From: Megachile rotundata
Lineage: Eukaryota; Arthropoda; Insecta; Hymenoptera; Megachilidae
Direction: 5' to 3'
Length of the DNA: 64,000 nucleotides
Assembly (NCBI RefSeq): GCF_050947335.1
Contig: NW_027473345.1
Span: forward strand, 1,405,176-1,469,175
In this document: positions 49,456-62,091 of the stretch, one piece after another
How the letters are laid out: each line of letters opens with the position of its first letter
Position numbering within the stretch: position 1 is the stretch's first letter
Translations under genes and position numbers: made by a program
The notes under the pieces: model-generated
Told to the model about the DNA's origin: nothing
Database searches by the model: none
The model's input: the letters and a program-made list of their open reading frames with translations, nothing else

Positions 49456-50275
49456 TGTGTGAATGTGATTGCGTGATCGTGATTGTGTGATCGTGATTGT
49501 GTGATAGTGATTGTGTGATCGTGATTGTGGGATTGTGACTGTGTGATTGTGTGATTGTGATTGTGTGACTGTGATCGTGTGATTGTGATTATGTTATCGT
49601 GACTGTGTGATCGTGATTGTGTGATTGTGATTGTGTGATTGTGATTGTGTGACTGTGATTGTGTGATTGCGATTGTGCGATTGTGATTGTGTTATTGTGT
49701 GATCGTGATTGTGCGATCGTGATTGTGTGATCGTGATTGTGATTGTGTCATTGTGACTGTGTCATTGTGATTGTGTCATTGTGATTGTGTCATTTTGATT
49801 GTGTGATTGTGATTGTGGTTGTGATTGTGTGACTGTGTGATTGTGAGTGTGTGATCGTGATTTTGTGATCGTGATTGTGTGATCGTGATTGTGTGATCGT
49901 GATTATGTGATCGTGATTGTGTGATAGTGATTGTGTGATAGTGATTGTGTGATCGTGATTGTGGGATCGTGATTGTGTTATTGTGATTGTTATTGTGTGA
50001 CTGTGTGATTGTGATTTTATGATTGTGATTGTGTGGTCGTGATTGTGTGATTGTGATTGTGTGATCGTGATTGTGTGATCATGATTGTGCGATCGTGATT
50101 GTGATTGTGTCATTGTGACTGTGTCATTGTGATTGTGTCATTGTGATTGTGTCATTTTGATTGTGTGATTATGATTGTGGTTGTGATTGTGTGACTGTGT
50201 GATTGTGAGTGTGTGATCGTGATTTTGTGATCGTGATTGTGTGACCGTGATTGTGTGATCGTGATTGTGATTGGG
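49456..50275 (+). repeat. Rearranged gamma3-like block with 362-bp duplication
   Basis: It resembles the middle and right part of gamma3, without the TTTGTTGATCG opening. The TCATTG series ending in CATTTTG occurs twice, at 49791 and 50153 (362 bp apart). Between them are GATTATGTG, GATTTTATG, GTGGTCGTG and GATCATG variants. Confidence 0.84.
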
Positions 50276-50800
50276 TGATTGTGATTGCGTGATTGTGATT
50301 GCGTGATTGTGATTGCGTGATTGTGATTGCGTGATTGTGATTGCGTGATTGTGATTGCGTGATTGTGATTGCGTGATTGTGATTGTGTGATCGTGATTTT
50401 GTGATTGTGATTGTGATTGCGTGATTGTGATTGTGTGATTGTGATTGTGTGATTGTGATTATGATTGTGTGATTGTGATTGTGATTGTGTGATTGTGATT
50501 GAGCGATTGTGATTGTGTGATTGTGATTGTGATTGTGTGATTGTGATTGTGTGATTGTGATTGTGTGATTGTGATTGCGTGATTTTGATTCCGTGATTGT
50601 GATTACGTGATTGTGATTGCGTGATGGGATTGCGTGACTGTGGTTGCGTGATCGTGATTGCGTGATCGTAATTGCGTGATTGTGATTGCGTGATTGTCAT
50701 TGCGTGATTGTGATTGCGTGATTGTGATTGCGTTATTGTGATTGCGTGATTGTGATTGCGTGATTGTGACTGCGTGATTGTGATTGTGTGATTGTGATTG
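50276..50800 (+). repeat. Last long CpG run
   Basis: ATTGCGTG runs at about 50276-50385 and 50570-50780. In between are ATTGTGTG units with GATTATG, GAGCGATT, GATTCCGTG and GATTACGTG variants. Beyond this point ATTGCGTG occurs only as isolated units. Confidence 0.9.
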
Positions 50801-51727
50801 TGTGATTGTGTGATAGTGTGATTGAGATTGTGCGATTGTGTGATTGAGGGCTTGTCATTGTGTGATTGTGATTGTGTGATTGTGATTGTGTGATTGTGAT
50901 TGTGTGATTGTGATTGTGTGATTGTGATTGTGTGATTGTGATTGTGTGATTGTGATTGTGTGATTGTGATTGTGTGATTGTGATTGTGTGATTGTGATTG
51001 TGTGATTGTGATTGTGTGATTGTGATTGTGTGATTGTGATTGTGTGATTGTGATTGTGTGATTGTGATTGTGTGATTGTGATTGTGTGATTGTGATTGTC
51101 TGATTGTGATTGCGTGATTGTGATTGCGTGTTTGTGATTGTGTGATTGTGATTGTGTGATTGTGATTGCGTGATTGTGATTGTGTGATTGTGATTGTGTG
51201 ATTGTGATTGTGTGATTGTGATTGTGTGATTGTGATTATGATTGTGTGATTGTGATTGTGATTGTGTGATTGTGATTGAGCGATTGTGATTGTGTGATTG
51301 TGATTGTGATTGTGTGATTGTGATTGTGTGATTGTGATTGTGTGATTGTGATTGTGTGATTGTGTGATTGTGTGATTGTGATTGTGTGATTGTGATTGTG
51401 TGATTGTGATTGTGTGATTGTAATTGTGATTGTGCGATTGTGATTGTGGGATTGTGATTGTATGATTGTGATTGTGTGATTGTGATTGTGTGATTGTGAT
51501 TGTGTGATTGTGATTGTGTGATTGTGATTGTGTGATTGTGATTGTGTGATTGTGATTGTGTGATTGTGATTGTGTGATTGTGATTGTGTGATTGTGATTG
51601 TGTGATTGTGATTGTGTGATTGTGATTGTGTGATTGTGATTGTGTGATTGTGATTGTGTGATTGTGATTGTGTGATTGTGTGATTGTGTGATTGTGGGAT
51701 TGTGTGATTGTGTGATTGTGTGATTGT
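50801..51727 (+). repeat. Uniform runs with sparse markers before zeta 1
   Basis: GTGTGATAGTG, a GATTGAGGGCTTG marker (50842), a uniform run to about 51095, a few ATTGCGTG units, GAGCGATT, GTAATTGTG with GTGCG and GTGGG (about 51420-51455), one TGTATGATTG (51459), a second uniform run, then octamer-only units (about 51675-51727). Confidence 0.9.
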
Positions 51728-54700
51728 GATTGTCTGATTGTCATTGTCTGATTGTCATTGTCTGATTGTCATTGTCTGATTGTGATTGTGTGATTGTCAT
51801 TGTGTGATTGTGTGATTGTGATTGTCTGATTGTCATTGTCTGATTGTGATTGTGTGATTGTCATTGTGTGATTGTGATTGTGTGATTGTGATTGTGTGAT
51901 TGTGATTGTGATTGTGCGATTGTGATTGAGCGATTGTGATTGTACGTTTGTGATTGTGCGATTGTGATTGTGGGATTGTGATTGTGTGATTGTGATTGTG
52001 ATTGTGCGATTGTGATTGAGCGATTGTGATTGTACGTTTGTGATTGTGGGATTGTGATTGTGTGATTGTGATTGTGTGATTGTGATTGTGTGAATGCGAT
52101 TGTGTGGTGGTGGTTGTGTGATGATGATTGTGTGATTGTGATTGTGATTGTGTGATTGTGATTGTGTGATTGTGATTGTGTGATTGTGATTGTGTGATTG
52201 TGATTGTGTGATTGTGATTGTGTGATTGTGATTGTGTGATTGTGATTGTGTGATTGTGATTGTGTGATTGTGATTGTGTGATTGTGATTGTGTGATTGTG
52301 ATTGTGTGATTGTGATTGTGTGATTGTGATTGTGTGATTGTGATTGTGTGATTGTGATTGTGTGATTGTGATTGTGTGATTGTGATTGTGTGATTGTGAT
52401 TGTGTGATTGTGATTGTGTGATTGTGATTGTGTGATTGTGATTGTGTGATTGTGATTGTGTGATTGTGATTGTGTGATTGTGATTGTGTGATTGTGATTG
52501 TGTGATTGTGATTGTGTGATTGTGATTGTGTGATTGTGATTGTGTGATTGTGATTGTGTGATTGTGATTGTGTGATTGTGATTGTGTGATTGTGATTGTG
52601 TGATTGTGATTGTGTGATTGTGATTGTGTGATTGTGATTGTGTGATTGTGATTGTGTGATTGTGATTGTGTGATTGTGATTGTGTGATTGTGATTGTGTG
52701 ATTGTGATTGTGTGATTGTGATTGTGTGATTGTGATTGTGTGATTGTGATTGTGTGATTGTGATTGTGTGATTGTGATTGTGTGATTGTGATTGTGTGAT
52801 TGTGATTGTGTGATTGTGATTGTGTGATTGTGATTGTGTGATTGTGATTGTGTGATTGTGATTGTGTGATTGTGATTGTGTGATTGTGATTGTGATTGTG
52901 ATTGTGTGATTGTGATTGTGTGATTGTGATTGTGTGATTGTGTGATTGTGATTGTGTGATTGTGATTGTGTGATTGTGTGATTGTGTTTGTGTGATTGTG
53001 ATTGTGTGATTGTGATTGTGTGATTGTAATTGTGATTGTGCGATTGTGATTGTGGGATTGTGATTGTGTGATTGTGATTGTGTGATTGTGATTGTGTGAT
53101 TGTGATTGTGTGATTGTGATTGTGTGATTGTGATTGTGTGATTGTGATTGTGTGATTGTGATTGTGTGATTGTGATTGTGTGATTGTGATTGTGTGATTG
53201 TGATTGTGTGATTGTGATTGTGTGATTGTGATTGTGTGATTGTGAATGTGTGATTGTGATTGAGTGGTTGTGAATGTGTGATTGTGATTGTGTGATTGTG
53301 ATTGTGTGATTGTGATTGTGTGATTGTGATTGTGTGATTGTGATTGTGTGATTGTGATTGTGTGATTGTGATTTTGTGATTGTGACTGTGTGATTGTGAT
53401 TGTGTGATTGTGATTGTGTGATTGTGATTGTGTGATTGTGATTGTGTGATTGTGGGTGTGTGACTGTGATTGTGTGATTGTGTGATTGTGATTGTGTGAT
53501 TGTGATTGTGTGATTGTGATTGTGTGATTGTGATTGTGTGATTGTGATTGTGTGATTGTGATTGTGTGATTGTGATTGTGTGATTGTGATTGTGTGATTG
53601 TGATTGTGTGATTGTGATTGTGTGATTGTGATTGTGTGATTGTGATTGTGTGATTGTGATTGTGTGATTGTGATTGTGTGATTGTGATTGTGTGATTGTG
53701 ATTGTGTGATTGTGATTGTGTGATTGTGATTGTGTGATTGTGATTGTGTGATTGTGATTGTGTGATTGTGATTGTGTGATTGTGATTGTGTGATTGTGAT
53801 TGTGTGATTGTGATTGTGTGATTGTGATTGTGTGATTGTGATTGTGTGATTGTGATTGTGTGATTGTGATTGTGTGATTGTGATTGTGTGATTGTGATTG
53901 TGTGATTGTGATTGTGTGATTGTGATTGTGTGATTGTGATTGTGTGATTGTGATTGTGTGATTGTGATTGTGTGATTGTGATTGTGTGATTGTGATTGTG
54001 ATTGTGTGATTGTGATTGTGTGATTGTGATTGTGTGATTGTGATTGTGTGATTGTGATTGTGTGATTGTGTGATTGTGTGATTGTGATTGTGTGATTGTG
54101 ATTGTGTGATTGTGTGATTGTGTTTGTGTGATTGTGATTGTGTGATTGTGATTGTGTGATTGTAATTGTGATTGTGCGATTGTGATTGTGGGATTGTGAT
54201 TGTGTGATTGTGATTGTGTGATTGTGATTGTGTGACTGTGATTGTGTGATTGTGATTGTGTGATTGTGATTGTGTGATTGTGATTGTGTGATTGTGATTG
54301 TGTGATTGTGATTGTGTGATTGTGATTGTGATTGTGTGATTGTGATTGTGTGATTGTGATTGTGTGATTGTGATTGTGTGATTGTGGGTGTGTGACTGTG
54401 ATTGTGTGATTGTGTGATTGTGATTGTGTGATTGTGATTGTGTGATTGTGATTGTGTGATTGTGATTGTGTGATTGTGATTGTGTGATTGTGATTGTGTG
54501 ATTGTGATTGTGTGATTGTGATTGTGTGATTGTGATTGTGTGATTGTGATTGTGTGATTGTGATTGTGTGATTGTGATTGTGTGATTGTGATTGTGTGAT
54601 TGTGATTGTGTGATTGTGATTGTGTGATTGTGATTGTGTGATTGTGATTGTGTGATTGTGATTGTGTGATTGTGATTGTGTGATTGTGATTGTGTGATTG

Positions 54701-56943
54701 TGATTGTGTGATTGTGATTGTGTGATTGTGATTGTGTGATTGTGATTGTGTGATTGTGATTGTGTGATTGTGATTGTGTGATTGTGATTGTGTGATTGTG
54801 ATTGTGTGATTGTGATTTTGTGATTGTAATTGTGATTGTGCGATTGTGATTGTGGGAATGTGATTGTGTGATTGTGATTGTGTGATTGTGATTGTGTGAT
54901 TGTGATTGTGTGATTGTGATTGTGTGATTGTGATTGTGTGATTGTGATTGTGTGATTGTGATTGAGTGGTTGTGAATGTGTGATTGTGATTGTGTGCTTG
55001 TGATTGTGCGATTGTGTGATTGCGTGATTGTGATTGTGTGATTGTGTGATTGCGATTGTGCGATGGTGGTTGTGTGATGGTGATTGTGTGTTTGTGATTG
55101 TGATTGTGATTGTGCGATTGTGATTGTGATTGTGATTGTGATTGTGATTGTGCGATTGTGATTGTGCGATTGTGATTGTGCGATTGTGATTGTGATTGTG
55201 TATGTGATTGTGATTGTGTGATTGTGATTGTGTGATTGTGATTGTGTGATTGTGATTGTGTGATTGTGATTGTGTGATTGTGATTGTGTGATTGTGATTG
55301 TGTGATTGTGATTGTGTGATTGTGATTGTGTGATTGTGATTGTGTGATTGTGATTGTGTGATTGTGATTGTGTGATTGTGATTGTGTGATTGTGATTGTG
55401 TGATTGTGATTGTGTGATTGTGATTGTGTGATTGTGATTGTGTGATTGTGATTGTGTGATTGTGATTGTGTGATTGTGATTGTGTGATTGTGATTGTGTG
55501 ATTGTGATTGTGTGATTGTGATTGTGTGATTGTGATTGTGTGATTGTGATTGTGTGATTGTGATTGTGTGATTGTGATTGTGTGATTGTGATTGTGTGAT
55601 TGTGATTGTGTGATTGTGATTGTGTGATTGTGATTGTGTGATTGTGATTGTGTGATTGTGATTGTGTGATTGTGATTGTGTGATTGTGATTGTGTGATTG
55701 TGATTGTGTGATTGTGATTGTGTGATTGTGATTGTGTGATTGTAATTGTGATTGTGCGATTGTGATTGTGGGATTGTGATTGTGTGATTGTGATTGTGTG
55801 ATTGTGATTGTGTGATTGTGATTGTGTGATTGTGATTGTGTGATTGTGATTGTGTGATTGTGATTGTGTGATTGTGATTGTGTGATTGTGATTGTGTGAT
55901 TGTGATTGTGTGATTGTGATTGTGTGATTGTGATTGTGTGATTGTGATTGTGTGATTGTGATTGTGTGATTGTGATTGTGTGATTGTGATTGTGTGATTG
56001 TGATTGTGTGATTGTGATTGTGTGATTGTGATTGTGTGATTGTCATTGTGTGATTGTGATTGTGTGATTGTGATTGTGTGATTGTGATTGTGTGATTGTG
56101 ATTGTGTGATTGTGATTGTGTGATTGTGATTGTGTGATTGTGATTGTGTGATTGTGATTGTGTGATTGTGATTGTGTGATTGTGATTGTGTGATTGTGAT
56201 TGAGTGGTTGTGAATGTGTGATTGTGATAGTGTGCTTGTGATTGTGTGATTGTGTGATTGTGTGATTGTGTGATTGTGTGATTGTGTGATTGCGATTGTG
56301 TGATGGTGGTTGTGTGATGGTGATTGTGTGTTTGTGATTGTGATTGTGATTGTGCGATTGTGATTGTGATTGTGATTGTGATTGTGATTGTGCGATTGTG
56401 ATTGTGCGATTGTGATTGTGATTGTGTATGTGATTGTGATTGTGTGATTGTGATTGTGTGATTGTGATTGTGTGATTGTGATTGTGTGATTGTGATTGTG
56501 TGATTGTGATTGTGTGATTGTGATTGTGTGATTGTGATTGTGTGATTGTGATTGTGTGATTGTGATTGTGTGATTGTGATTGTGTGATTGTGATTGTGTG
56601 ATTGTGATTGTGTGATTGTGATTGTGTGATTGTGATTGTGTGATTGTGATTGTGTGATTGTGATTGTGTGATTGTGATTGTGTGATTGTGATTGTGATTG
56701 TGCGATTGTGATTGTGGGATTGTGATTGTGTGATTGTGATTGTGTGATTGTGATTGTGTGATTGTGATTGTGTGATTGTGATTGTGTGATTGTGATTGTG
56801 TGATTGTGATTGTGTGATTGTGATTGTGTGATTGTGATTGTGTGATTGTGATTGTGTGATTGTGATTGTGTGATTGTGATTGTGTGATTGTGTGATTGTG
56901 TGATTGTGTGATTGTGTGATTGTGTGATTTTGTGATTGTGATT
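51728..56943 (+). repeat. Zeta higher-order repeat, copy 1
   Basis: It opens with a cluster of TTGTCTG and TTGTCATTG units (51728-51860). Next are two GAGCGATT/GTACGTTTG elements (about 51909-52050) and GAATGCGATTG followed by GTGGTGGTGG (52090). A long uniform run leads to GTAATTG/GTGCG/GTGGG elements (53028, 54162, 54827 and 55740), GAGTGGTTGTGAATG elements (53256, 54958 and 56198), and a GTGTATGTG at 55199 and 56425. An octamer-only tract (56881-56935) ends the copy. Confidence 0.87.
52153..52885 (+). repeat. Longest variant-free S2 run
   Basis: About 52 consecutive ATTGTG+ATTGTGTG units in which I see no substitution or indel. Comparable tracts are near 53480-53995, 55210-55735, 59320-59930 and 60340-60875. 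Confidence 0.9.
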
Positions 56944-59900
56944 GTCTGATTGTCATTGTCTGATTGTCATTGTCTGATTGTGATTGTGTGATTGTCATTG
57001 TGTGATTGTGTGATTGTGATTGTCTGATTGTCATTGTCTGATTGTGATTGTGTGATTGTCATTGTGTGATTGTGATTGTGTGATTGTGATTGTGTGATTG
57101 TGATTGTGTGATTGTGATTGTGATTGTGCGATTGTGATTGAGCGATTGTGATTGTACGTTTGTGATTGTGCGATTGTGATTGTGGGATTGTGATTGTGTG
57201 ATTGTGATTGTGATTGTGCGATTGTGATTGAGCGATTGTGATTGTACGTTTGTGATTGTGCGATTGTGATTGTGGGATTGTGATTGTGTGATTGTGATTG
57301 TGTGATTGTGATTGTGTGAATGCGATTGTGTGGTGGTGGTTGTGTGATGATGATTGTGTGATTGTGATTGTGATTGTGTGATTGTGATTGTGTGATTTTG
57401 ATTGTGTGATTGTGATTGTGTGATTGTGATTGTGCGATTGTGTGATTGAGGGCTTGTGGTTGTGTGATTGTGATTGTGTGATTGTGATTGTGTGGTTGTG
57501 ATTGTGTGATTGTGATTGTGTGATTGTGATTGTGTGTTTGTGATTGTGTGATTGTGATTGTGTGATTGTGATTGTGTGATTGTGATTGTGTGATTGTGAT
57601 TGTGTGATTGTGATTGTGTGATTGTGGTTGTGTGATGGTGATTGTGTGATTGTGATTGTGTGATGGTGATTGTGATTGTTCGATTGTGATTGAGCGATTG
57701 TGATTGTACGATTGTGATTGTGCGATTGTGATTGTGGGATTGTGATTGCGTGATTGTGATTGTGTGAATGCGATTGTGTGGTGGTGGTTGTGTGATGATG
57801 ATTGTGTGATTGTGATTGTGATTGTGTGATTGTGATTGTGATTGTGTGATTGTTATTGCGATTGCGTGATTGTGATTGTGATTGTGTGATTGTGATTGTG
57901 TGATTGTGATTGTGTGATTGTGATTGTGTGATTGTGATTGTGTGATTGTGATTGTGTGATTGTGATTGTGTGATTGTGATTGTGTGATTGTGATTGTGTG
58001 ATTGTGATTGTGATTGTGCGATTGTGATTGTGGGATTGTGATTGTGTGATTGTGATTGTGTGAATGCGATTTTGTGGTGGTGGTTGTGTGCTGATGATTG
58101 TGTGATTGTGATTGTGATTGTGTGATTGTGATTGTGATTGTGATTGTGTGATTGTGATTGTGCGATTGTGATTGTGTGATTGTGATTGTGTGTTTGTGAT
58201 TGTGTGATTGTGATTGTGTGATTGTGATTGTGTGATTGTGATTGTGTGATTGTGGTTGTGTGATGGTGATTGTGTGATTGTGATTGCGATTGTGTGATTG
58301 TGATTGTGTGATGGTGATTGTGATTGTGCGATTGTGATTGAGCGATTGTGATTGTACGATTGTGATTGTGCGATTGTGATTGTGGGATTGTGATTGCGTG
58401 ATTGTGATTGTGTGAATGCGATTGTGTGGTGGTGGTTGTGTGATGATGATTGTGTGATTGTGATTGTGATTGTGTGATTGTGATTGCGATTGTGTGATTG
58501 TTATTGCGATTATGTGATTGTGATTGTGATTGTGTGATTGTGATTGTGTGATTGTGATTGTGTGATTGTGATTGTGTGATTGTGATTGTGTGATTGTGAT
58601 TGTGTGATTGTGATTGTGTGATTGTGATTGTGTGATTGTGATTGTGTGATTGTGATTGTGTGATTGTGATTGTGTGATTGTGATTGTGTGATTGTGATTG
58701 TGTGATTGTGATTGTGTGATTGTGATTGTGTGATTGTGATTGTGTGATTGTGATTATGTGATTGTGATTGTGTGATTGTGATTGTGTGATTGTGATTGTG
58801 TGATTGTGATTGTGTGATTGTGATTGTGTGATTGTGATTGTGTGATTGTGATTGTGTGATTGTGATTGTGTGATTGTGATTGTGTGATTGTGATTGTGTG
58901 ATTGTGATTGTGTGATTGTGATTGTGTGATTGTGTTTGTGTGATTGTGATTGTGATTGTGCGATTGTGATTGTGGGATTGTGATTGTGTGATTGTGATTG
59001 TGTGAATGCGATTGTGTGGTGGTGGTTGTGTGATGATGATTGTGTGATTGTGATTGTGATTGTGTGATTGCGATTGTGATTGTGATTGTGATTGTGTGAT
59101 TGTGATTGTGCGATTGTGATTGTGTGATTGTGATTGTGTGATTGTGATTGTGATTGAGTGATTGTGATTGTGATTGTGTGATTGTGATTGTGTGATTGTG
59201 ATTGTGTGGTTGTGATTGTGTGATTGTGATTGTGTGATTGTGATTGTGATTGTGCGATTGTGATTGAGCGATTGTGATTGTACGATTGTGATTGTGAGAT
59301 TGTGATTGTGGGATTGTGATTGTGTGATTGTGATTGTGTGATTGTGATTGTGTGATTGTGATTGTGTGATTGTGATTGTGTGATTGTGATTGTGTGATTG
59401 TGATTGTGTGATTGTGATTGTGTGATTGTGATTGTGTGATTGTGATTGTGTGATTGTGATTGTGTGATTGTGATTGTGTGATTGTGATTGTGTGATTGTG
59501 ATTGTGTGATTGTGATTGTGTGATTGTGATTGTGTGATTGTGATTGTGTGATTGTGATTGTGTGATTGTGATTGTGTGATTGTGATTGTGTGATTGTGAT
59601 TGTGTGATTGTGATTGTGTGATTGTGATTGTGTGATTGTGATTGTGTGATTGTGATTGTGTGATTGTGATTGTGTGATTGTGATTGTGTGATTGTGATTG
59701 TGTGATTGTGATTGTGTGATTGTGATTGTGTGATTGTGATTGTGTGATTGTGATTGTGTGATTGTGATTGTGTGATTGTGATTGTGTGATTGTGATTGTG
59801 TGATTGTGATTGTGTGATTGTGATTGTGTGATTGTGATTGTGTGATTGTGATTGTGTGATTGTGATTGTGTGATTGTGATTGTGTGATTGTGATTGTGTG

Positions 59901-62091
59901 ATTGTGATTGTGTGATTGTGATTGTGTGATTGTGATTTTGTGATTGTAATTGTGATTGTGCGATTGTGATTGTGGGAATGTGATTGTGTGATTGTGATTG
60001 TGTGATTGTGATTGTGTGATTGTGATTGTGTGATTGTGATTGTGTGATTGTGATTGTGTGATTGTGATTGTGTGATTGTGATTGTGTGATTGTGATTGAG
60101 TGGTTGTGAATGTGTGATTGTGATTGTGTGCTTGTGATTGTGCGATTGTGTGATTGCGTGATTGTGATTGTGTGATTGTGTGATTGCGATTGTGCGATGG
60201 TGGTTGTGTGATGGTGATTGTGTGTTTGTGATTGTGATTGTGATTGTGCGATTGTGATTGTGATTGTGATTGTGATTGTGATTGTGCGATTGTGATTGTG
60301 CGATTGTGATTGTGCGATTGTGATTGTGATTGTGTATGTGATTGTGATTGTGTGATTGTGATTGTGTGATTGTGATTGTGTGATTGTGATTGTGTGATTG
60401 TGATTGTGTGATTGTGATTGTGTGATTGTGATTGTGTGATTGTGATTGTGTGATTGTGATTGTGTGATTGTGATTGTGTGATTGTGATTGTGTGATTGTG
60501 ATTGTGTGATTGTGATTGTGTGATTGTGATTGTGTGATTGTGATTGTGTGATTGTGATTGTGTGATTGTGATTGTGTGATTGTGATTGTGTGATTGTGAT
60601 TGTGTGATTGTGATTGTGTGATTGTGATTGTGTGATTGTGATTGTGTGATTGTGATTGTGTGATTGTGATTGTGTGATTGTGATTGTGTGATTGTGATTG
60701 TGTGATTGTGATTGTGTGATTGTGATTGTGTGATTGTGATTGTGTGATTGTGATTGTGTGATTGTGATTGTGTGATTGTGATTGTGTGATTGTGATTGTG
60801 TGATTGTGATTGTGTGATTGTGATTGTGTGATTGTGATTGTGTGATTGTGATTGTGTGATTGTGATTGTGTGATTGTAATTGTGATTGTGCGATTGTGAT
60901 TGTGGGATTGTGATTGTGTGATTGTGATTGTGTGATTGTGATTGTGTGATTGTGATTGTGTGATTGTGATTGTGTGATTGTGATTGTGTGATTGTGATTG
61001 TGTGATTGTGATTGTGTGATTGTGATTGTGTGATTGTGATTGTGTGATTGTGATTGTGTGATTGTGATTGTGTGATTGTGATTGTGTGATTGTGATTGTG
61101 TGATTGTGATTGTGTGATTGTGATTGTGTGATTGTGATTGTGTGATTGTGATTGTGTGATTGTCATTGTGTGATTGTGATTGTGTGATTGTGATTGTGTG
61201 ATTGTGATTGTGTGATTGTGATTGTGTGATTGTGATTGTGTGATTGTGATTGTGTGATTGTGATTGTGTGATTGTGATTGTGTGATTGTGATTGTGTGAT
61301 TGTGATTGTGTGATTGTGATTGAGTGGTTGTGAATGTGTGATTGTGATAGTGTGCTTGTGATTGTGTGATTGTGTGATTGTGTGATTGTGTGATTGTGTG
61401 ATTGTGTGATTGCGATTGTGTGATGGTGGTTGTGTGATGGTGATTGTGTGTTTGTGATTGTGATTGTGATTGTGCGATTGTGATTGTGATTGTGATTGTG
61501 ATTGTGATTGTGCGATTGTGATTGTGCGATTGTGATTGTGATTGTGTATGTGATTGTGATTGTGTGATTGTGATTGTGTGATTGTGATTGTGTGATTGTG
61601 ATTGTGTGATTGTGATTGTGTGATTGTGATTGTGTGATTGTGATTGTGTGATTGTGATTGTGTGATTGTGATTGTGTGATTGTGATTGTGTGATTGTGAT
61701 TGTGTGATTGTGATTGTGTGATTGTGATTGTGTGATTGTGATTGTGTGATTGTGATTGTGTGATTGTGATTGTGTGATTGTGATTGTGTGATTGTGATTG
61801 TGTGATTGTGATTGTGTGATTGTGATTGTGATTGTGCGATTGTGATTGTGGGATTGTGATTGTGTGATTGTGATTGTGTGATTGTGATTGTGTGATTGTG
61901 ATTGTGTGATTGTGATTGTGTGATTGTGATTGTGTGATTGTGATTGTGTGATTGTGATTGTGTGATTGTGATTGTGTGATTGTGATTGTGTGATTGTGAT
62001 TGTGTGATTGTGATTGTGTGATTGTGATTGTGTGATTGTGTGATTGTGTGATTGTGTGATTGTGTGATTGTGTGATTTTGTGATTGTGATT
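56944..62091 (+). repeat. Zeta higher-order repeat, copy 2
   Basis: It has the same opening cluster (56944-57065) and the same right half as zeta 1 (59.9-62.1 kb matches 54.8-56.9 kb at offsets of 5113-5148). Its middle differs: GATTGAGGGCTTG (57447) and five further-spaced GTGGTGGTGG elements (57318, 57766, 58062, 58424 and 59004) replace the long uniform run of zeta 1. The element at 58062 is variant, with TTTGTGGTGG and GTGCTGATG. Confidence 0.87.

Noticed and set aside
51833..57034. Minus-strand open reading frame of 1733 codons, and an overlapping one of 1425 codons at 51769-56046 in another frame
   Set aside because: Both translate the satellite into the same H/N/T/I/Q/S repeat. The unit's complement has no stop in any frame, so long frames are expected by composition. 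Starts occur only where TGTCAT variants create ATG, and ends where TTA or TCA variants create stops. Two long frames overlapping on one strand argue against either being real.
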